This document shows, one piece after another, positions 15,674 to 25,945 of a DNA stretch of 26,379 nt. Origin of the DNA: Tubiluchus corallicola (taxonomy: Eukaryota; Priapulida; Priapulimorpha; Priapulimorphida; Tubiluchidae); the NCBI GenBank assembly GCA_030141605.1, contig JAQGDQ010002467.1:1-26379 (forward strand). Reading direction: 5' to 3'. The position numbers were made by a program, and so were the translations under genes. The notes below the pieces were generated by a model. It saw only the letters and a list, made by a program, of their open reading frames with translations, was not told where the DNA came from and did no database searches. Every line of letters begins with the position of its first letter. Positions within the stretch are counted from its first letter, which is position 1.

Positions 15674-15704
15674 CCAATCACATAACAATCGAATTATCTG
15701 ACTA

Positions 15705-17894
15705 TTATTTTTCAAACAATAACTCTCTATATTTAGGTAGAGGCCATATTTCGTTATCTACCATCAACTCTAACTTATCTATCTCATAACGAATTTCTTC
15801 CATAAAGGGTTTTACTTTATCTGCATATATTCTACCCTTCTTTTCAAAGTCATCCATATTATTCCCTTCTTTTCTAGCTTGTACCATTTCATAAGTTTTC
15901 TGCTCCACAGTGCTTATACGCCTTGCTATTTCTTTAATGATATCCAACTGTCGTCCTGCTACATTCTTAAATTCCTCATCGCTGAGTATTTCTTTCAACC
16001 TTTTTACGTTTTCTATCAGTCTACTTTGGTAACGATACACCGCTGGTATAATATGATTCTTTGCAAGATCATTTAATACCCTTGATTCTATTTGAAGATA
16101 ATTAATATACTTCTCTATGTTTATTTCATAGCGAGCTTTAAGCTCTCTTGCTGTAAATACATTATTTTCTTCAAACAGTTTTATTGATTTTTCATCTATG
16201 ATAGCCTTCATAGCTATTTGAGTATCTTTAATATTACTCAAACCTCTTCTCTCTGCTTCTTCTTCCCATTCTTTGCCGTAACCATTACCATCAAACCTAA
16301 TGTTTTTACACTTTTTAATATATTTTTTCAATACTTGCAGTATAGCCTCATCCTTTTTTATTCCTTTTTGGATGATGGCATCTACGTCCTTTTTAAAGGC
16401 TTTCAACTGTTCAGCCATTATAGTATTAAGAACTATCATTGGTACTGCACAGTTAGCAGACGAGCCCACTGCCCTAAACTCAAACCTATTGCCTGTAAAA
16501 GCAAATGGAGAGGTTCTGTTTCTGTCTGTATTGTCCAAAAGGATATTGGGTATTTTACCAATATCTAATTTTAATATTGCTTTTTCATCAGGTGTCATTT
16601 TTGTGTCAGGTACTCTATCTTCAATTTCTTGCAATACGCTGTTCAATTTTTTGCCCAAGAAAGCAGATATAATCGAAGGGGGTGCTTCGGAAGCTCCAAG
16701 GCGGAATTCATTCCCAATAGATACTATTGAAGCTCTAAGCAAATCTGTATTACGATATACAGCCATTAGAGTATTTATGAGGAATGTCAAAAACTGTATG
16801 TTTTTAGATGTTTTACCTTTCCCCGGAGACAACAAATTTACACCAGTATTAGTTGACATAGACCAGTTGTTGTGTTTACCACTACCATTTACATCTTTGT
16901 AAGGTTTCTCGTGAAACAGTACAGTGAAATTATGTCTTTCTGCTACATTCTTCATCACAGTCATAAGCAGCATATTATGGTCTACCGCTAAATTTGTCTC
17001 CTCAAATATTGGAGCACATTCATATTGATTAGGTGCCACCTCATTATGCCTTGTGGTGATGGGTATTCCCAGTTTGTGGCACTCTATCTCAAAATCTTTC
17101 ATATAAGCATTTACCCTTGTAGGAATAGCTCCAAAGTAATGATCGCTCAATTGTTGGTCTCTTGCCGAAGAGTGTCCCATCAATGTGCGTCCTGTTAGTT
17201 TGAGATCAGGGCGTGCATTATACAACGCAGTATCTACAAGAAAATACTCTTGTTCCCAACCCAAGTTACTTTGCACCTTATTTACATTTTTATCAAAGTA
17301 CTGACACACAGGTGTTGCAGCCTTATCCAAAGCAGATAAGGACTTTAATAGAGGTGTTTTATAATCCAACGACTCGCCTGTATAAGATATGAAAATAGTA
17401 GGGATACAAAGCGTTTTATCAAGAATGAAGGCAGGTGAAGAAGGATCCCATACGGTATAACCTCTTGCTTCAAAAGTATTTCTTATTCCTCCACTGGGCA
17501 AACTTGAAGCATCAGGTTCTTGTTGAACCAAGTTTTTACCTTCAAAAAGCTCTACCACTTTACCTTCCGAAAAGTTGAAAAAAGCATCGTGCTTTTCAGC
17601 AGTAGAACCTGTAAGAGGATGAAACCAATGTGTATAATGCGTTACTCCTCGCGTAATAGCCCATGCCTTTATCCCTGATGAAATTTGATCAGCCATATTT
17701 CTATCTATCGCAGCACTTTTGTTTATAGCATCTCTTACATAACCATAAGCCTCCTTCGAAAGGTATTCTCGCATCTTATCATCGTCAAAAACATTAATCC
17801 CATAATATTCCGAAACTTTTCCCGCAGGATAAGCGACACCTTCTTTTTTTCTTTTTAGCACGGTTTCAAGTGCTTTAAACCTCAATACAGACAT
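15705..17894 (-). CDS. glnN: Glutamine synthetase type III
   Basis: A 729-residue cytoplasmic ATP-dependent enzyme that makes glutamine from glutamate and ammonia. Length and sequence match GSIII, the large form common in Bacteroidota. WEQEYFLVD near 213-221 starts the catalytic core. NEVAPNQYE is at 284-292, and FHEKP (327-331) with NGSGKHNNWS (336-345) is the ammonia/ATP-site region. FEFRAVGSSANCA follows, with a long helical C-terminal extension ending PLPKYRELLFEK. The conserved GSIII opening is present (RFKALETVLKRK, then NVFDDDKMREYL). Start ATG at 17894. A GC-rich inverted repeat lies 35 bases upstream and a strong terminator follows, so it is a single-gene unit. Confidence 0.96.
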   Translation of the reverse strand: MSVLRFKALETVLKRKKEGVAYPAGKVSEYYGINVFDDDKMREYLSKEAYGYVRDAINKSAAIDRNMADQISSGIKAWAITRGVTHYTHWFHPLTGSTAEKHDAFFNFSEGKVVELFEGKNLVQQEPDASSLPSGGIRNTFEARGYTVWDPSSPAFILDKTLCIPTIFISYTGESLDYKTPLLKSLSALDKAATPVCQYFDKNVNKVQSNLGWEQEYFLVDTALYNARPDLKLTGRTLMGHSSARDQQLSDHYFGAIPTRVNAYMKDFEIECHKLGIPITTRHNEVAPNQYECAPIFEETNLAVDHNMLLMTVMKNVAERHNFTVLFHEKPYKDVNGSGKHNNWSMSTNTGVNLLSPGKGKTSKNIQFLTFLINTLMAVYRNTDLLRASIVSIGNEFRLGASEAPPSIISAFLGKKLNSVLQEIEDRVPDTKMTPDEKAILKLDIGKIPNILLDNTDRNRTSPFAFTGNRFEFRAVGSSANCAVPMIVLNTIMAEQLKAFKKDVDAIIQKGIKKDEAILQVLKKYIKKCKNIRFDGNGYGKEWEEEAERRGLSNIKDTQIAMKAIIDEKSIKLFEENNVFTARELKARYEINIEKYINYLQIESRVLNDLAKNHIIPAVYRYQSRLIENVKRLKEILSDEEFKNVAGRQLDIIKEIARRISTVEQKTYEMVQARKEGNNMDDFEKKGRIYADKVKPFMEEIRYEIDKLELMVDNEIWPLPKYRELLFEK

Positions 17895-17928
17895 ATCTTA
17901 ATATTTTTTTAATTAAACAATTTTTTCA

Positions 17929-17973
17929 GGGGGCTTTTCAAAAAAGAGTGCCATTTTATCAACACAAGCCCCC
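17929..17973 (-). promoter_or_regulatory. GC-rich inverted repeat in the glnN upstream region
   Basis: GGGGGCTT (17929-17936) and AAGCCCCC (17966-17973) are exact reverse complements with a 29-base loop. Runs of five G or C are rare in this DNA. If transcribed, it would form a stem 35 bases before the glnN start codon; otherwise it may be a protein-binding site. Confidence 0.4.
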
Positions 17974-18291
17974 AAAATTTGATGCAAGTTATAATAAAAT
18001 ATTGTTTTTAGCAAATTTCTTCATAAAATACTATTTAATATAGAAGAACAATGCTTTTATTTTCACTCCTTAGTTACAATCATTATAATTTCAAGCGTAA
18101 TAGAAAAATTAGCTTAAAAATTGATGCAATTTTTTAATTCATTTAAAGACTTTGTAAAAATAAAAATAACATAGTAGCAAAGCCCTTAGTATCTGATGGA
18201 AGATATTATGAATATGGACTATGAAAATAACAAGCCAGACTTTTTGAGTGTGAGAAATAATTTACTCTTAATCTTTTGCCAAAAATAGTAT

Positions 18292-18299
18292 TAATTTTG
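18292..18299 (+). promoter_or_regulatory. -7 promoter box for tsaB
   Basis: TAATTTTG matches TAnnTTTG exactly and lies 22 bases before the ATG at 18322. No good -33 element at the expected spacing. Confidence 0.45.
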
Positions 18300-18321
18300 G
18301 AGCAAATACTAATTACTATTT

Positions 18322-19014
18322 ATGGCACTTATTTTAAATATAGAAACCTCTTCTGTCCTCTGTTCTGTGTCTTTTTCTAAGAATGGCGAACTATTAGATT
18401 GTAGGGAAACAGTAGATAACAACCAACACGCCTCGCTACTAACAGTTTTTATTCAGGAAATGCTAATCAAAAATAAACTACAACTGAAACAATTGGATGC
18501 CATAGCTATAAGTAAAGGACCAGGATCTTATACAGGTTTGCGGATAGGCACTTCTGTAGCAAAAGGCTTGTGTTATACTTTGAATATTCCTCTTATAGCT
18601 ATCAATACTTTAGAAATAATAGCTCATATAGGACAAAAAAATTGTGGTAAAATAGAGAAAGATACTCTTTTCTGCCCTATGATAGATGCAAGGCGGATGG
18701 ATGTGTATTATAAAATTTTTGATCATAAGTTAAAATCTTTAACAAATACTGCTTTCGGTAGTGTAGATGAAAAATTTTTAGCTCAATTTTTAGAAGCACA
18801 CCAAATAGCATTTTTTGGCAATGGTGTTGAAAAGTACAAAACAGTAGCAAAACATTCTAATGCTTTATTTCCCCCTCCCACCCCAATATCTGCCAAACAT
18901 ATTGTCTCATTGTCTCATAAAATATATCAAAAAAAGAAATTTGAGAACATTGTCTATTTTCAACCATTTTATTTGCGAAATTTTATTCCTACTACACCTA
19001 AAAAAACTTTGTGA
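18322..19014 (+). CDS. tsaB: tRNA threonylcarbamoyladenosine biosynthesis protein TsaB
   Basis: A 230-residue ASKHA-fold protein that pairs with TsaD to transfer threonylcarbamoyl to A37 of ANN-decoding tRNAs. The N-terminal LNIETSSVLCSVS strand, NNQHASLL (the TsaB His region), and AISKGPGSYTGLRIG (residues 62-76) with AKGL are the family signature. CPMIDARRMDVYY follows. The C-terminal half is divergent, as usual, with VYFQPFYLRNFIP near the end, the place where TsaB proteins carry a conserved P.YLR. It has its own -7 box, and a separate promoter follows it, so it may be transcribed alone. Confidence 0.93.
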   Translation: MALILNIETSSVLCSVSFSKNGELLDCRETVDNNQHASLLTVFIQEMLIKNKLQLKQLDAIAISKGPGSYTGLRIGTSVAKGLCYTLNIPLIAINTLEIIAHIGQKNCGKIEKDTLFCPMIDARRMDVYYKIFDHKLKSLTNTAFGSVDEKFLAQFLEAHQIAFFGNGVEKYKTVAKHSNALFPPPTPISAKHIVSLSHKIYQKKKFENIVYFQPFYLRNFIPTTPKKTL

Positions 19015-19037
19015 ATTTCTCTTGTATTTCACTAGCA

Positions 19038-19069
19038 ATTGAAAAGTAACAAAATTTTTATTAAATTTG
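19038..19069 (+). promoter_or_regulatory. Promoter for the GT5-DUF4270-glmS run
   Basis: ATTG (one base off TTTG) at 19038-19041, a 20-base spacer, and TAAATTTG at 19062-19069. The predicted start near 19076 precedes the ATG at 19097 and rules against the TTG at 19067 inside the box as the translation start. Confidence 0.55.
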
Positions 19070-19096
19070 TACTTTAATTTTATAACATTCACTTCT

Positions 19097-19933
19097 ATGG
19101 GAAAACCAAGAATTTTATATATTTCACAAGAAATTGCACCATTCGTTTCCGAAAATAAACTTTCACTAAGAACACGCCATTTACCACAAAAAATACAAGA
19201 GAAAGGCTATGAAATAAGGACTTTTATGCCCAATTATGGTTATATAAACGAAAGACGCCATCAACTACACGAGGTCATTAGGTTATCAGGTATTAATATA
19301 ATTATAAATGATATAGATCATTCTTTGATAATAAAAGTAGCCTCCATACAAATGGCAAGAATGCAGGTTTATTTTATAGATAATGACACCTATTTTGACA
19401 GAAAAGCAATGTTCTTAAATAAAAGCAACAAACCATTTGAAGACAATGACGAACGATTTATATTCTTTTGTAAAGGAGTAATGGAAACTGTAAGAAAGTT
19501 GAGATGGATACCTGATATTATTCACTGTTCTGGGTGGTTTAGCTCCCTTATTCCTTTGTACTTAAAAACGAAATACAAAAATGACCCCGTTTTTGACAAA
19601 ACAAAGGTTATTTATTCTATTTACAAAAATGAAATAGAAAATCCCATTCCTAACACACTTGCAGAAAAACTAAAAATAGAAAACGAGATAACAAAAGAAG
19701 ACATAGATATTTTAAAAAATCCTACTATTAATAATCTACACAAACTTGCTGTACAATCTGCTGATGGGATAATATTGAGTGACGAAAAAATTGACCCCGA
19801 AATAGAACAGTTTGTCAATGAGAAGGATATACCTCTTTTGCCTTATCAAGATGAAGAGAATTATGTTAAGGAGTATTCTAAATTCTATAACCAATTGTTG
19901 GTAGCAGAAGAAAGTCTTTCTTTAAGTAAATAA
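19097..19933 (+). CDS. Glycogen/starch synthase N-terminal (GT5) domain protein
   Basis: A 278-residue protein similar to the first half of GlgA-type glycogen synthases, a short form found across Bacteroidota. RILYISQEIAPFV opens the fold. GYEIRTFMPNYGYINERRHQLHEVIRLSG, IIKVASIQMARMQVYFID, and WIPDIIHCSGWFSSLIPLYLK match GT5 strands and helices. The second Rossmann domain (about 200 residues in full GlgA, with the nucleotide-sugar site) is absent. The KxGGL loop that contacts ADP-glucose is replaced by ENKLSLR. Glycogen synthase activity is therefore doubtful; another role is likely. DUF4270 and glmS follow with 33- and 17-base gaps, probably as one operon. Confidence 0.8.
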   Translation: MGKPRILYISQEIAPFVSENKLSLRTRHLPQKIQEKGYEIRTFMPNYGYINERRHQLHEVIRLSGINIIINDIDHSLIIKVASIQMARMQVYFIDNDTYFDRKAMFLNKSNKPFEDNDERFIFFCKGVMETVRKLRWIPDIIHCSGWFSSLIPLYLKTKYKNDPVFDKTKVIYSIYKNEIENPIPNTLAEKLKIENEITKEDIDILKNPTINNLHKLAVQSADGIILSDEKIDPEIEQFVNEKDIPLLPYQDEENYVKEYSKFYNQLLVAEESLSLSK

Positions 19934-19966
19934 TTTTTCTTTTTTTAACTTTTTTAACTTTCAATT

Positions 19967-21286
19967 ATGCCACAAAAAACAAATACACAGTTCTTGTTGT
20001 TATTCGTTTTGGTATCTATAATAGTTGTAACTAGTTGTCGAAATGATTTTCTAAAATTGGGTTCAGAACTATTCGATAGAGAAAAAATAGAAACATTTAG
20101 AGATAGCTCTTCTGTCGTAGAAACTTATACTGTGAGTATAGATAGCATAAGAACAGATAATTTTTCTCGGTATGTTTTAGGAAAAAACGATGATCCCGCT
20201 TTTGGAGCAACAAAGGCAGAAATTGTTTCTCAATATTTTTTCGCTTCTAACTTATTCTTATCTCCAGACATGCAAGAAGTAGATTCTATTATTTTAGTTT
20301 TAGATTATCCTGCCAACGCTTTTTACGATACAATAACTCCCAAAGGAAACTTTTATATTAAAGTGCATGAAATCATAAAAGACATAGATACAAGTATAAC
20401 CTACCATTCTGAGATACTTGACTTTCCAACCTACTATGATCCTAACAGCGTATTAGCCAAAGAAACATTTGAATTAGACTCTATAAGCTTGACCAACGAA
20501 GGAGTATTTGGTTTAAAAATAACGGACAAAGATTTTATTCAAAGATTTGATACACATTTAAGGGATACTGGTCTTATTAATAATATACCTAAATTTCTTG
20601 AAAACTTTAAAGGGCTATACATTACCTCAGAATCTAACTCCTCCACAATGGTAGACATAAATCATCAAACCTCTGGGTTTATTATATATTGGCATCAAGA
20701 AGAAGAAAATGACGAGGGAGAACAAGAAACAAAAAATTATATATACGACTTACCTCTTAGTTTTAAAACTATTAATTTGATAGACCATGACTATACAGGG
20801 TCAGACGTAGAATCTCACATAAATGAAACAACTCCAGAAGAATCTACCTATATACAAGGTTTGGCAAGCACGGGAATTAAACTTGATATTTCTGGTTTCT
20901 CTAGCTGGAAAGACTCAGTACAAAATGATACCATAGTACTAGCATCAGCCATTCTCACAATGACGGTAGACACTGCTACTTATGATGTGTTAAAATATCC
21001 CCCTTTGTCAGATCTTGCAGTTTATTACAATACGAGTGAAAATGATATAGAACGTGTCGAGGATGTAGAAGACTCGCCGCTATACAAAGGGTACTACAAC
21101 TCATCTACCAATGAATATCTTTTTAACATAACTAGCCATCTTCAAAGTATCATAGACAAATCCGTAAAACCTATCAATGACTACTTATATATACTACCAC
21201 GCTATTCCTATCATTCAAAGAGGACTATTATCAAAAACGATGAGAAGAATAAAATAAAATTAGAAATATCATACATTAAAGATTAA
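19967..21286 (+). CDS. DUF4270 lipoprotein
   Basis: A 439-residue outer-envelope lipoprotein of a Bacteroidota-specific family with no known function. The signal peptide ends in VVTSC with Cys24 lipidated. Family landmarks include LGSELFDREKIETF, ETYTVSIDSIRTDN, YVLGKNDDPAFG, QEVDSIILVLDY, GLYITSES and the late NITSHLQSIID and RTIIKND. It lies between a GT5-domain gene and glmS, the arrangement I know from other Bacteroidota, so a link to envelope or sugar metabolism is plausible but unproven. Length is typical and the frame is intact. Confidence 0.8.
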   Translation: MPQKTNTQFLLLFVLVSIIVVTSCRNDFLKLGSELFDREKIETFRDSSSVVETYTVSIDSIRTDNFSRYVLGKNDDPAFGATKAEIVSQYFFASNLFLSPDMQEVDSIILVLDYPANAFYDTITPKGNFYIKVHEIIKDIDTSITYHSEILDFPTYYDPNSVLAKETFELDSISLTNEGVFGLKITDKDFIQRFDTHLRDTGLINNIPKFLENFKGLYITSESNSSTMVDINHQTSGFIIYWHQEEENDEGEQETKNYIYDLPLSFKTINLIDHDYTGSDVESHINETTPEESTYIQGLASTGIKLDISGFSSWKDSVQNDTIVLASAILTMTVDTATYDVLKYPPLSDLAVYYNTSENDIERVEDVEDSPLYKGYYNSSTNEYLFNITSHLQSIIDKSVKPINDYLYILPRYSYHSKRTIIKNDEKNKIKLEISYIKD

Positions 21287-21303
21287 AAAAAAATCAATAA
21301 ATT

Positions 21304-23139
21304 ATGTGCGGAATAGTTGGGTACATAGGCAACAAGCAAGCCTACCCTATTTTAATAAACGGACTAAAAAAACTTGAATATAGAGGCTATGACTCAGCTG
21401 GGGTAGCCCTCTTAAATGACTCTATCAACATCTACAAATGTAAAGGAAAAGTACTCGATCTAGAAAATCAGACAGCTGATAAAAACACACACAGCAATAT
21501 AGGCATAGCTCACACCCGATGGGCAACACATGGCGAACCTAACGACACCAACGCACACCCGCACACTTCTAACAACGCACATTTCACACTCATACATAAT
21601 GGCATCATTGAAAACTACGCTATACTAAAACAACAACTACAAAAATACAATTATACCTTCCACAGCACAACCGATACAGAAGTACTCGTCAACCTGATAG
21701 AACACATCTATTTATCCCAAAATACTGATGCTGAAACTTCAGTTAGACTAGCTCTTTCAAAAGTTATTGGAGCATATGGACTGGTAATTATCTGCCACAA
21801 AGAGAAAAACAAACTTATTGCCGCTCGAAAAAGCAGCCCACTTGTAATAGGAGTAGGAAAAAACGAATACTATATCGCCTCTGATGCTACACCTATTATA
21901 GAATACACTGACAAGGTAATTTATATAGATGATAACCAAATAGCCAACATACAAAAAGATCAGTTTATCCTTAAAAATATAGATAACTCCACAGTTGAAC
22001 CAAACATACAAAAAATTGACTTAGATATAAATGAAGTATCCAAGAAAGGCTATGCTCACTATATGCTTAAAGAGATTTTCGAACAACCCATTACAATACA
22101 AAATACACTTAGCGGACGGATACAAAGCAACCCCCTTAACATACACCTTGGAGGTATTTTAGAAATAATCCCTCAAATAGAAAATGCTCAAAGGATAATT
22201 ATCATCGCCTGTGGAACATCTTGGCACGCAGGCTTAGTAGGAGAATACCTACTAGAAGAATATACCCGCATACCCGTAGAAGTAGAATATGCTTCGGAAT
22301 TTAGATACCGAAGCCCTATTATTAATAAAAATGACATTGTAATAGCCATCAGCCAAAGTGGAGAAACAGCCGACACATTGGCAGCCATTCAACTCGCAAA
22401 AAAAGCAAACGCAACCATTATTGGAATATGCAACGTTGCAGGCTCATCCATAGCACGAGAAACCCACGCTGGTATTTACACTCACGCAGGAGTAGAAATA
22501 GGAGTAGCTTCTACCAAAGCTTTTACCTCGCAAGTTACAGTACTACTAATGTTAGCCTTACTGGTCGCTAAAAACAAACAAAGCATACAAGAAAAAGAGT
22601 TAAAAGATATAATTAACCAACTGCAACAACTACCCATCTTTATAGAAAAAACCTTACAACTCAACGACAAAATAGAAGAGATAGCCAAACTTTATAAAGA
22701 TTCCAACAATGCAATATATCTTGGAAGAGGCTATTTATTTCCAGTAGCCTTAGAAGGAGCCCTAAAACTGAAAGAAATATCCTACATACACGCCGAAGGC
22801 TATCCCGCAGCAGAAATGAAACACGGCCCTATAGCTCTTATCGATGAGCATATGCCCGTTATCGTTGTAGCACCACACGATGAACATTACGAAAAAATTA
22901 TCAGCAATATCCAAGAAGTAAAAGCCAGAAAAGGCAAAATAATAGCCATAGTAACAGAAGGAGACGAGACCATTAGCAAAATAGCCGACCATACACTGCA
23001 AATACCCAATACACACCATACCCTTACTCCACTTACCTTTACCATACCCTTACAATTACTATCATACCATATAGCACTAATGAGAGGCTGTAACGTAGAT
23101 CAACCCCGCAACCTTGCCAAGTCTGTAACAGTAGAATAA
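21304..23139 (+). CDS. glmS: Glutamine-fructose-6-phosphate aminotransferase (isomerizing)
   Basis: A 611-residue cytoplasmic enzyme that makes glucosamine-6-phosphate for peptidoglycan and lipopolysaccharide. The glutaminase domain starts MCGIVGYIG with Cys2 in the coded sequence (the N-terminal nucleophile after Met removal). It contains YRGYDSAG, IAHTRWATHG, HNGIIENY and the STTDTEV region. Two SIS sugar-isomerase domains follow, with ACGTSWHAG, ISQSGETADT and VASTKAFTSQ in the first. LGRGYLFPVALEGALKLKE, HAEGYPAAEMKHGP and the C-terminal DQPRNLAKSVTVE come next. Length is standard. It sits 17 bases after DUF4270. No glmS ribozyme-type leader can fit in that gap. Confidence 0.97.
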   Translation: MCGIVGYIGNKQAYPILINGLKKLEYRGYDSAGVALLNDSINIYKCKGKVLDLENQTADKNTHSNIGIAHTRWATHGEPNDTNAHPHTSNNAHFTLIHNGIIENYAILKQQLQKYNYTFHSTTDTEVLVNLIEHIYLSQNTDAETSVRLALSKVIGAYGLVIICHKEKNKLIAARKSSPLVIGVGKNEYYIASDATPIIEYTDKVIYIDDNQIANIQKDQFILKNIDNSTVEPNIQKIDLDINEVSKKGYAHYMLKEIFEQPITIQNTLSGRIQSNPLNIHLGGILEIIPQIENAQRIIIIACGTSWHAGLVGEYLLEEYTRIPVEVEYASEFRYRSPIINKNDIVIAISQSGETADTLAAIQLAKKANATIIGICNVAGSSIARETHAGIYTHAGVEIGVASTKAFTSQVTVLLMLALLVAKNKQSIQEKELKDIINQLQQLPIFIEKTLQLNDKIEEIAKLYKDSNNAIYLGRGYLFPVALEGALKLKEISYIHAEGYPAAEMKHGPIALIDEHMPVIVVAPHDEHYEKIISNIQEVKARKGKIIAIVTEGDETISKIADHTLQIPNTHHTLTPLTFTIPLQLLSYHIALMRGCNVDQPRNLAKSVTVE

Positions 23140-23359
23140 TAGCTCAATACACTGCTCTAACCAAAATTTTAGCTAGCTGTATGCAATTTAGCTATAAACC
23201 CTATTAAACAAATGCGAAGAGAAGCATTAAATAAATTTTATATACTATTCGCAAGTAAAAATTTTATAACCCTAAAACCTCAACTTACTAGTTTATTTCT
23301 TACAACCTACAAAGACAAATTATAGTCCACCTTTCATATAACTACTATTAAATACCATT

Positions 23360-25143
<1,784 letters not shown>

Positions 25144-25159
25144 TACATACAAACAATAC

Positions 25160-25193
25160 TAAAATATATTTCGTAACTTTGTAATATATTTTA
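25160..25193 (+). promoter_or_regulatory. cysH-like promoter box inside an 11-bp inverted repeat
   Basis: TAACTTTG (25174-25181) matches the -7 box. It is bracketed by TAAAATATATT (25160-25170) and its exact reverse complement (25183-25193). The predicted start is near 25188 and the ATG is at 25207. A regulator bound to the repeat would block the promoter. Confidence 0.45.
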
Positions 25194-25206
25194 ACTATTC
25201 TACCAA

Positions 25207-25869
25207 ATGAACGAAATTAAGGAAATAGAAACCCAAATAAAGAAATATCAAGAAAAAGGAAAAAAAATATTTTCTTCCTCTTCTTTTCAAACCCATAGCA
25301 TCGTTTTACTACATATACTTAGTAAAATAGATAATACTATACCTATATATTTCTCCAATACAGGCTACCTATTCCCCGAAACCATAGAATACAAAGAGAA
25401 AATAACAAAGTTATTCAACCTCAATGTAAAAGAGCTTACCTCACCCGTTCCCAACTCTCAACAAAAGGATGCCAACGGAGTACCGTTCTACAATTCCGAC
25501 CCTGACCACTGTTGCCATATCAACAAAGTGCAACCTTTAAATGAAATACTGAAAAAATACGACGTGTGGATAAATGGTATAAGAGCCGACCAAAGTGCTG
25601 TGCGAAAAGAAATGAACATAGAAGAACAAGCCCCACACAATACCTTACGATATCACCCTATGCTTAATTGGACAAAACAAAAAATATTTCGCTATATAGC
25701 CAAACATAAACTACCAGAACATCCATTAAACAAAAAAGGATATATGAGCATAGGCTGCGAGCCTTGTACCCAAAAAATACTAATAGGAGAAGACGAAAGA
25801 AGCGGAAGATGGGCTGGAACAAATAAAACAGAATGCGGAATAAACACAGAACTTATAGTAAAAAAATAG
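25207..25869 (+). CDS. cysH: Adenylylsulfate/PAPS reductase, iron-sulfur type (CysH family)
   Basis: A 220-residue cytoplasmic reductase releasing sulfite from APS or PAPS in assimilatory sulfate reduction. The nucleotide site is FSSSSFQTH, then FSNTGYLFPETIEY. Four Cys that ligate a 4Fe-4S cluster are present: HCC (Cys102, Cys103) and GCEPC (Cys184, Cys187), which favours the APS-using class. RSGRWAGTNKTECG carries the catalytic Cys210. The usual ECGLH reads ECGIN. No cysD, cysN or sulfite reductase gene is adjacent. thiC ends 63 bases upstream and a promoter lies between, so co-transcription is not required. The gene converges on the nitrilase-family gene. Confidence 0.88.
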   Translation: MNEIKEIETQIKKYQEKGKKIFSSSSFQTHSIVLLHILSKIDNTIPIYFSNTGYLFPETIEYKEKITKLFNLNVKELTSPVPNSQQKDANGVPFYNSDPDHCCHINKVQPLNEILKKYDVWINGIRADQSAVRKEMNIEEQAPHNTLRYHPMLNWTKQKIFRYIAKHKLPEHPLNKKGYMSIGCEPCTQKILIGEDERSGRWAGTNKTECGINTELIVKK

Positions 25870-25945
25870 GCAATAACATACCCTTTTAACCCTTTCTTTA
25901 TCTCTTAACCCGCAACTTAAAAATAAGAATAAGAAAATATTCTCT

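Larger units (their letters stand above)
17895..18321. other. Divergent intergenic region between glutamine synthetase and tsaB
   Basis: About 430 AT-rich bases. It contains the inverted repeat at 17929-17973 near the glnN start and a -7 box at 18292-18299 for tsaB. A 30-codon reading frame (18196-18288) has an acidic-to-hydrophobic product but overlaps no other evidence. No exact TAnnTTTG box was found for glnN on the minus strand. Confidence 0.45.

Noticed and set aside
15477-15677. 66-residue minus-strand frame after glnN
   Set aside because: Runs through the glnN terminator, low complexity, and no promoter or family resemblance.
16300-16902. 200-residue plus-strand reading frame inside the glutamine synthetase gene
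   Set aside because: Entirely antisense to a clear, conserved gene and has no recognisable motifs; it is a shadow frame.
18196-18288. 30-codon plus-strand frame upstream of tsaB
   Set aside because: Too short to judge, no recognisable start signal; conservation in relatives would be needed.
19067-19096. TTG start 10 codons upstream for the GT5-domain protein
   Set aside because: It lies inside the -7 promoter box, before the predicted transcription start.
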